DNA of 64,000 nt. Origin: Stratiolaelaps scimitus (taxonomy: Eukaryota; Arthropoda; Arachnida; Mesostigmata; Laelapidae). Numbering within the stretch: the first letter of the stretch is position 1; every line of letters begins with the position of its first letter. The notes under the pieces are model-generated. The model was given only the letters and a program-made list of their open reading frames with translations, was not told the DNA's origin and searched no databases. Where the stretch lies: the NCBI GenBank assembly GCA_019614645.1, contig JABWDB010000004.1, forward strand, positions 17,918,001 through 17,982,000. The letters are read 5' to 3'. Of the stretch, positions 56,821 through 64,000 are shown one piece after another. A program made the translations under genes and the position numbers.

Positions 56821-59800
56821 CTAGCCTGCCGGGTGTAATTTCATTTAATTGCTCGCGCAGTTGTTCATGAACACTGATGTCGATGTTGCACATTATTGAA
56901 ACATTTCATCGTATTGAAACCCACAAACCATTCATGGTATCTACGATGGATGTACCGTCACCTTATCCGTGAGTTATCAATTTTTGTCTAGATAAGAACG
57001 TGGTCATGATAGCACTGATGAGTTGCGAATGAATCGTTGTTCGTAGTCAATGATCTTTAGAAATTTCGGTTTTTTTATGCGTTACGTGAAAAACGGGATG
57101 TATTTATGTACGTGTATTTATGTAACAGTTACGTATAGCTGTTCGCATGAGCAGCTTTGAATTACTTAATGACACTGCTATGTATAATGTATAACAGCAA
57201 CAGCGTCAGATTTCCGAGTACAGGCCCAGGGAAGGGTATAAGCTGGGTAGCCATTAGCGGGTCGAAGTTGGTATTGCTTCCTCCGTATTCTTCAAGGGGG
57301 TAGCACAATTTTGCAGCCTTAATAATGACATATTATAAACCTCAAAATAGTAATCCCCACACAGCAACATGCACAATCTATCTGCTGTGTAGATATGTCT
57401 CAAACGTGATTGCGCAGGTGGGCCGCGCCGTTCTATGCGACCGCCTTCCGTCAGTCAGGCTGTATTATAGTCTGTGTATGTATGTTACTATGCAGTGATA
57501 GATAGAGAGAGAGAGACCGAGAGACTGTGCTGCGTGATAGCTGTCATTGCCTACCTAAGTATTATAGAATGGTAGAAGAGCTCGTTGCTAGCGGGCACAT
57601 TTCTGCGGTGGGTGCATGTTGACGCTGATGCTGAACATAGTGTCACGTGCAGAATAGGCCAGGCTGCCTATTCGAATGTAGAGTATGGTGTATAGAGCGA
57701 CATACAGACTCTCGTGTCGTACAGCACAATGGCCAGTGTCTACCATAGCCTTTCCTGCCTTTGAGAGATTCGCTATCCGCCTGGTCAGTGCGCATTTCGA
57801 AAGACGAAGGGGGAAGCGTATTGTACAGTGTCTACGAGCTATGCAAGAGGTTTACCAACAACCGTCCATATGTGGCCTCTCGTTCGATTTACGAGTGTGT
57901 ATAGAATGCTATGTTATATGCAACTCGATGTTCGGGCGACGATCTACCTCAGGGAGAGACAAGCGCCGCTACTGCTCTCGCCGTGGAGCAGATACTCGCG
58001 GCAACCGACTGAGAGTCGCCCATTGAGCTGGGTTTTTAAGAAGGCGAACTTCGGGAGGATCAGAAATGACTCCTTCGGTGGAGTTTGACTGCTGTAGTTG
58101 TTGGAGCAGTGGGAGCGTGGTTGCCAGCCGCACCGTTCAGCTTCCCTTCGCTCGCGTGGTGGAGTGTCGGCCGGTGGAGCCGAAGTTAATGTGTTGCGCG
58201 TGTGATTCTTAATGAGTCCGTTCGGAACGAAGAAGGCAGGGCAAGAACGAGCATGACATAGAAGGGAGCAAGTCGAGCAAAATATCGGGGTAACAGCCGC
58301 ACAGCCGATGGAGACCACCAAGACCACCACCTCGAGTCTGAGGTTCCTGCTTCGCCTATGTTCCTCTCTCAATGGAATGGGACATATACACGGAAGACAG
58401 AAGGAGAAATGGCGAGAGAGAGAGAGAGAGACACGCAGACACACACGAAAGAGAAGTGAAGAGGCGCCGGTGGCGGTCGCCCTCCAACGGCGGCACTGGG
58501 GCTGGCAACACAGCGACGAGGAGGAGGAGAAACACCTAGGTGTACTGGGCTTGTACTGAGACAGCAGGAATTGGACGAGGAGAGACGGCAAAAGCGAAGC
58601 GGAAAGAGCAAGCAAGCGGCAAAGCGGGCGAGCGAACGAACGACCGAGGGCGAATAATTGTAAAAGAATGGCGGTGACACATGCAAGTGCAGGCGCCACG
58701 AGCATAGACAACGCTCACTGACACGGCGTCCTGGTACAATTCAACATTAGGGTTCTTTAACGTTGGTCGGAACAGTGCTTCTCTCTCTCTCTCCCTGTGT
58801 CTCTTTCTCTCGCAGGCGTGCGTGCGTTTTTCATTGTCTAGCTGGGAATTGCGAAGGCTTTTACGAGAATTACGATTTCGGGCTATCTAGCAAGCTCATC
58901 ACGTTGCTGACGATTTTGGGCTCACATTGGCAATCAGATGATTTGAGTTAATACAGAAGAGGAACAGGGGACTATCACTAAACAAGCCTTATTCATGCTG
59001 CTAGTCGTTCGATTTCATTGGATCGACTCACTCATTCGAGCTAAAGCGGCGACCGTTGCGTCTTCACAGCGCTGGTGTCCGATGTGTACGCTCACTTGTG
59101 TCGAAAGATGCACTGGTCGTCGGTAGTTCCGAACCTGAAGCCACTACTCAAGGATAAATGGGGTGTGCGGGGCTGAGGGTGGTGGCACTAGTAAGGGGTG
59201 ACGTCTTTTACAACAGTCCGCTAGTGTGGGAGTCACTTCCTCGCCGCCGCAGTCGCCTCAGCCCGAAGGCGAGCGTAGCGCTGAAGTGTCGCGCCCGTCC
59301 TGTCGTCGTCTCACACCCTCCTACACTCCTTACACACCCAGTAAGTCATTTATGGACTCGTCGTAACAGAGCAGGGGAACGTCTAACTGGACTGGCCAGG
59401 ATACGAGGCCTGTCCGGACCCTGAATCCGAAGGACATGAATGAAGCAGTGAGGTACAATAATATCGGGCGAGGCAAAAACGTCGTCAAACACCACGAACG
59501 CCCGAGACACAGGCAGCTCTGTCCTCAATGTACTCGATCTGACCACCCACTCAGCTCGTGAGAGTGAAGGCGGGAGGGCTGATGAGTCAGTGTCTTTTGC
59601 GCCGTCTCTTGTCCTGAGCTCAACGAACACTTTGAATCTATCTAGCATACCCCTATGGAACTTAGCACGTATATAGATACCAATACAACGTAGTCTCCGT
59701 GTTTCCAGCAGTATCCTCTGTCAGTCAGCGGCCAGCACTGCTGGCGTAAGAGGGACGGCGTCTCTCTGACGGATGTTTGGCTGGCGCGGAGCTTGCACAG

Positions 59801-60589
59801 TTTACGAGCGATTGTAACTGCACAATGCTGCAGCTACTCATCCCGGAGGCAGTCGCGTTCCCGTTTCGGTGGCTCGGGGGCCCTGCATTACTGGCTGTAC
59901 TGGAGAACCGCGCACAGTCCCAGCAGGGACATTGACGACGCGGAGGCTGCGTCCGTGTGTGGTCGAAGGCAACGAAAGGGGAAGAGGTTCAACTGCGGCT
60001 GTTTCATCCATACCATGTACATATATACATTATATATATATATATACACGACTACCACTATACACAGAGAGACGCACCACCTACGTTGCTGTCGCTTTGT
60101 CTCGCTGAGTCAGCACCGGTCCATCTGACATAGTCTGCCCAGCTGACGGACAGACCCGAGCCGTGTCGCTACGAACGCCACAGGCGCCTGTTCTACGCTG
60201 GCGGCTGGCGTGTATGTGGCATTGCTCAATCTCGGATTCTCCGATAGCTGCTTCCACGCAACGTTCGCCCTTCGTACAGTTCTTCGTAATGCCAGCGGGT
60301 AAGGGACTCGGAACCCGCTGCATTGTATTGTATCCGAATGATACTTGAGTGTATTTAGCAAAAATGACGATACGGACGATAACCGCATGACTGTTCGCCT
60401 CGACTGCGGTTACGAGCGTGTGCATGCTGTATATCCGTCGCAGAGTTCGCATTTCTGCCGAGATGCTGAAAATGCAGCGTGATAGGGCCCCAGCAGGGGG
60501 AGGCGAAACTGGTGTACTCGATGCTGCAGGGATGCGGTGTCAGCCATGACTGTGTTGTCATTCATTTGATCTATACCCTTTTTATCCAG
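56821..60589. other. no supported gene
   Basis: 56.9-57.5 kb is AT-rich and empty. A GA run lies at 58413-58431. The 255-codon minus-strand frame at 57944-58711 is Ser/Cys/Leu-rich and driven by the GA/CT repeat. TA run at about 60029-60048. Confidence 0.5.
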
Positions 60590-60781
60590 TGGAAAGGACT
60601 ATCAGAATATGCTTGTACTAGACATGTGTACGAATTAGAGGAGATTAAGTACGTGGGTGAACGTGCCTTCCGGAGGAAGCAACGTTTAATAGCCAATGTA
60701 TTTGAAATAGAATTGCAGTTCATTACAAATGATAACCGACGCCTATGTATATCTACGTATGAGCTATACGTTTCTGTCTGA
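60590..60781 (+). CDS. candidate terminal exon, unrecognised
   Basis: A strong acceptor (CTATACCCTTTTTATCCAG) precedes 63 codons and TGA, and an AATAAA signal lies 117 bases after the stop. The peptide starts WKGLSEYACT and continues with YELEEIKYVGERAFRRKQRL, all free of repeats. If the frame is read through the supposed acceptor, FIQWKGLSEYACT resembles the core of a chromodomain (LVKWKGxxxxxxTWEP), but the WEP that should follow is absent. That likeness may be coincidence or a decayed copy. Exon plus signal order is the main support. Confidence 0.25.
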   Translation, partial: WKGLSEYACTRHVYELEEIKYVGERAFRRKQRLIANVFEIELQFITNDNRRLCISTYELYVSV

Positions 60782-60897
60782 TATATAAAGTGCTGTGCAT
60801 TTTAGAATTGTCATGCAGCTATGATTATAACATGGATGTATATCATCAGTTGATGATACGTTCTTAAGTGAGTCCTTCGTATAGAAATTGAATGTTC

Positions 60898-60903
60898 AAT
60901 AAA
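60898..60903 (+). promoter_or_regulatory. AATAAA polyadenylation signal
   Basis: A canonical hexamer placed sensibly behind the candidate terminal exon ending at 60781. AATAAA also occurs elsewhere by chance in AT-rich sequence. Confidence 0.3.
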
Positions 60904-63282
60904 AGAGTGGTTATCGACGTTCACGTAGGATCAGCAACGAGGATTGTACCGACAAGTGTGAATCATCTTTGTTAGGATGTTTAAACAATGATACAAGGAG
61001 TGTGTCCAACAATCGACAGTCAGGATGATCTCGATGAAGGACACAATATCATGCTGCATTCGAGTTATGACGATCCGCTGCGATCCACCCCATATATAGC
61101 TAATACTCGGAGTATAATAGGTCTATCTATTTGCGTCAAAGCGTACCCTTCTTCCTTCTAAGGACCGTTTCTTCTATCACAGATATAAATTCGCTGCTAA
61201 ACTGTTTGCCTCGACTCTCTCCCAACAATTCCGTCTGCGTAGTAACGATTCGTAATGATTCCAGCGTTGTTGCTATATATTTTTTTAATTCGCGCCATCG
61301 CAAATCGTTCAGCATCAGCGGGCTAGCTCTCAGATTGACTGATCAGACGGGACAGCCGATATCTCCTCGGTATTCGCCAGATCTGCTCCCGAGCTCAGCC
61401 CTATAAGCCCGGGCGAGCTCGTCGTCAACTCAATTACGACGAGATTGGCGGGAGTGCTAAATTTAAAATCGTCATCCTCATTGCAATTTGGCCCGAAGGC
61501 AGCCTCAGCCGTGCCGGCTGCCGCCTCCGCCGCCTCAAGGGCTAGCTGGAGGTACTATCAATACTACCACCACAACCACTGCAGCTATTGCTTCTACGGA
61601 GACGGGTGGGGTCCTCACAACGTCGAGTATGGCCTCGACTGGTGTGGTTACAGCGTTTTTGTTGTTGTTGCTGTTGATGTTGTTATTGAGTTCTCCGAAC
61701 GTGCACTCAACCGAGTGTCGATCGACACCACTTCGCCGACGTCGTTGAGGACCGATCTGCCGAATTTAAATCGGAGACGCAATCGGATAGTCGACTTGTC
61801 GGGGAAGAAGTTGACACCATTTTCCGGAGGACAGTGACAACATTGTGAGCGATCAGAGCTGTCCCGAACGATCCGCCCCCGGCCCCACATCAGAGCCACC
61901 TACGAACGGATTGAGCAAAATGAATGATTTTTCTCTGATGGGAACACCATTCGAATACTAACAATTTGTGTATTTGTTTATATTGGAACACGTATTCGAC
62001 GGCAGCTTTTCTCGGCATTCGTCGATGCACGACGCTCGTGTCGTTCGTACAACGAATGAGTCGTGTATGCTTACGCACCCGGAACAAAAATCGTGTATTT
62101 CGACACTTGAAACATGTTTTTCTTATTCTTGAAAATACATAAAATGCCTAGTATTTTATTATTTACATAATACAATGCCTGGTTGAGTCCTGCGATCTTA
62201 GCGAAATTCCAATTTTAACATCATCTGCTATCGACAAGGGCGTTTGACATCATCTCTATTCGAATCTGACACTAAGTGCTACGTATTCGATTGATTATTT
62301 CCCACGTTCTGTAATGTTACGCATCAACAGTAGACATTAGCAGCTCGTAGACGCGCACCCCCTACAATTAGCATGTACAATAAGAACGCGCCCTTACCAC
62401 TCGTTATCTCTCAGGTTATAATGGCTTACAGACTGCGAGATCCCCCTGCTGCTGACGATACTTCGATAAGTTGACACCACCTTAAGTAAACCACGTTACG
62501 AGAATGTCTTCCAGTCACCGAGCTCGTCATCAGTTCGCCGTCGGCCTTGTCATTCAATGTTGCTGTTCCAGTTGCCTCATCAACAACAACAACAAGAGCA
62601 ACAACAGCCGCAGCAACTCGTCGACATCACGATGACAGGTAATATCGCGCTCATTGTTCAAATGACAGCAGCCGTGCTCCGTTCACAACAGCAATATTGC
62701 TGCGATTGCATGAACGGCGTCCTTGAAGCGGCTAGCCTGGTTGAGAGCGAGACACGCCTGAGGACGAGAACGGGCCAAACGGGCCGCCACAATGACCCAA
62801 TCCAATGCAAATATTGACATTAGCCAGCGTCTTGTTATCATCATCAGGCTCTTCGGTCGCTCGTTCGTAGTGGGCTATCTGCTGCGAATGGATTGTTATA
62901 CCGTCGCTGAGCAGTCTACCTAAGTCTCCCCTGGCCACTGCCGTTTGATTAGCTAGCGAGCTCTACGCACTGGATGAATTGCAATCAGTATTGTCCTTGT
63001 TGGGCGGTATACAAATGTTTCATTTCGATGTTACGCGCCCGCGAATAAGTGTAGGTATCGTAATTATACCGAGATACGAAGGCAACCACGTATATATACA
63101 TATATATATATATATGCATACATCTATTTATGCTGACAACCGTGTCAAGTATGCAGCTGTCATTTGGTCGCCTTCGTCGAGTAGCTAGTTACGCAAGTAA
63201 CAACGCTGTAATACCCATTCTATGGTATCATTATACAGTCTATCTATGTTTAGTATCTTTTTATCGTTCCCAGGTTTGTGCA
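60904..63282. other. mostly no gene; AT-rich
   Basis: Holds a 7-bp CGAGCTC/GAGCTCG inverted repeat at 61390-61421, CAA repeats at 62578-62600 and a TA run at about 63093-63115. Apart from the short ORF at 61629, nothing supported. Confidence 0.5.
61629..61748 (+). CDS. short ORF with signal-peptide-like sequence
   Basis: ATG opens 39 codons: MASTGVVTAFLLLLLLMLLL, a likely cleavage region SSPNVHS, then TECRSTPLRRRR and TGA. The layout matches a secreted precursor's first exon, but no good donor precedes the stop and the leucine core comes from a TTG repeat. An upstream in-frame start at about 61488 would put the hydrophobic segment in the middle of a longer protein. Likely chance. Confidence 0.15.
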   Translation: MASTGVVTAFLLLLLLMLLLSSPNVHSTECRSTPLRRRR

Positions 63283-63400
63283 TATGACGTGAGCTGCATA
63301 TAGCAAACCAACGCGTTCACCTGTATATGGCTGTAGAAAGCCGGATGTCGCAGGTTCGAGTCCCACGGCCTGGTGACATTTAAGACAATTCGAGCTACAT
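63283..63400 (+). mobile_element. class II tRNA-derived SINE copy
   Basis: GTATATGGCTGTAGAAAGCCGGATG, a variable-arm-like hairpin written here in two parts (GTATATGGCTG, then TAGAAAGCCGGATG), is followed by a consensus B box GGTTCGAGTCC (63353-63363). The hairpin and B box align with the element at 42.88-42.98 kb: both have TGGCTG, AAAGCCGGA and CAGGTTCGA in the same order. An AATAAA-containing tail follows near 63422. No acceptor stem forms, so it is not a working tRNA. Confidence 0.6.
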
Positions 63401-64000
63401 TGTACAAATTGCGGTTCCTTTAATAAAGCAATATCTTCTAATGATCACTTATCTTTTCACCATTTCGACATTCATTCCACTGATGTAACATAGTTACTAT
63501 AAAGTTATACCAATACATACTATTGGGTGCTGCTATGAAACATCAAAAGTTCAGAAAACTAATTGTTCTGAGTGTGCCGACAAATTGCTGCAGTTGCACC
63601 ATCTGCCGGCGAGTCATATTACTTCTCCCTGTCATGTTCTACCCATCGGAGAAGCAAAAAGGTAATTGGACTGTAGCTATTTCAACAGGATGGCCAAATG
63701 CATTTGCCTTCGACCAGCTTGATTGACAATGCAATGAAATCCCAATGTTACATGTTATCTCTTATTTGTGAATTTTGTTACTGCTGATTCGAGTGAATGG
63801 AAACCAACAGCACCTCTGAGTGTTCTACATTCAGCGTTCCTATGGGCGCTCGATGAATGATATCGAAGGTGGAGCTGTGTAGCGCTTAAGAACGAGCAAG
63901 TGAAGTGTGCAATAGGGGTTACGCCTTTCAGATAAGACCACACTCGTTTTACGGTGCCTTTTTGAAGTTGGCGGGGCATCATGGAGATGTTCTCATAAAT
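63401..64000. other. no gene seen
   Basis: AT-rich sequence with short open frames only. Confidence 0.6.

Noticed and set aside
57944..58711. 255-codon - strand frame, the longest in the window
   Set aside because: Rich in Ser, Leu and Cys from GA/CT repeats; no start, signal or domain logic.
1..64000. CRISPR array, prophage or bacterial operon
   Set aside because: No regularly spaced direct repeats, no co-directional gene runs, no ribosome binding sites; composition and repeats are eukaryotic.

Overview
The window looks like nuclear DNA of a multicellular eukaryote, most likely an arthropod and possibly a mite or tick. The reasons are balanced base composition, very many di- and trinucleotide microsatellites (CT/GA, TA, CTG/CAG, CAA), no tightly packed genes, and degenerate tRNA-like elements typical of SINEs. 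The species cannot be named from the sequence. There are no operons, ribosome binding sites, CRISPR arrays, rRNAs or intact tRNA genes, and no long conserved protein is recognisable. Most open frames above 60 codons are chance frames, many of them driven by microsatellites.

Layout. 1-6.1 kb, 18.4-24 kb and 27-30 kb are GC-balanced to GC-rich sequence full of triplet repeats. 16.55-17.42 kb and 41.3-42.33 kb are kilobase-scale blocks whose + strand is strongly pyrimidine-rich. 10-11.2, 25.6-26.2, 34.6-36.3, 42.6-43.1, 46.1-46.8 and 60.6-64 kb are AT-richer. The best coding signal is a short 5' coding exon at 39,645-39,730 (+): a start codon in good context, 28 codons plus 2 bases of non-repetitive protein, and a GTGAGT donor. 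If it is real, the remaining exons are more than 20 kb downstream or outside the window. Weaker exon or ORF candidates lie at 25.62, 30.46, 35.49 and 60.59 kb (+), and at 16.2, 32.9, 49.3, 52.4 and 56.6 kb (-).

Two kinds of structure stand out beyond ordinary intergenic DNA. (1) At least four tRNA-like modules (18.34, 42.88, 50.40 and 63.30 kb, plus an orphan B box at 6.02 kb). Two of them share a long hairpin in the position of a class II (Ser/Leu-type) variable arm followed by a good B box, which suggests one tRNA-derived SINE family. (2) Strong inverted repeats or hairpins: a perfect 23-bp inverted repeat (51,657-51,759), a 51-nt GC-rich near-perfect hairpin only about 260 bp away (51,350-51,400), a 71-nt three-segment hairpin (15,800-15,870), a 51-nt imperfect hairpin (6,097-6,147), a triple hairpin cluster (8,613-8,670), and overlapping hairpins at 34,025-34,084. 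They are candidates for miRNA precursors, MITE remnants or other structured RNAs; the sequence alone cannot decide which.

No cooperating set of genes can be described. The honest reading is a gene-poor intergenic or intronic region with perhaps the 5' end of one gene on the + strand.
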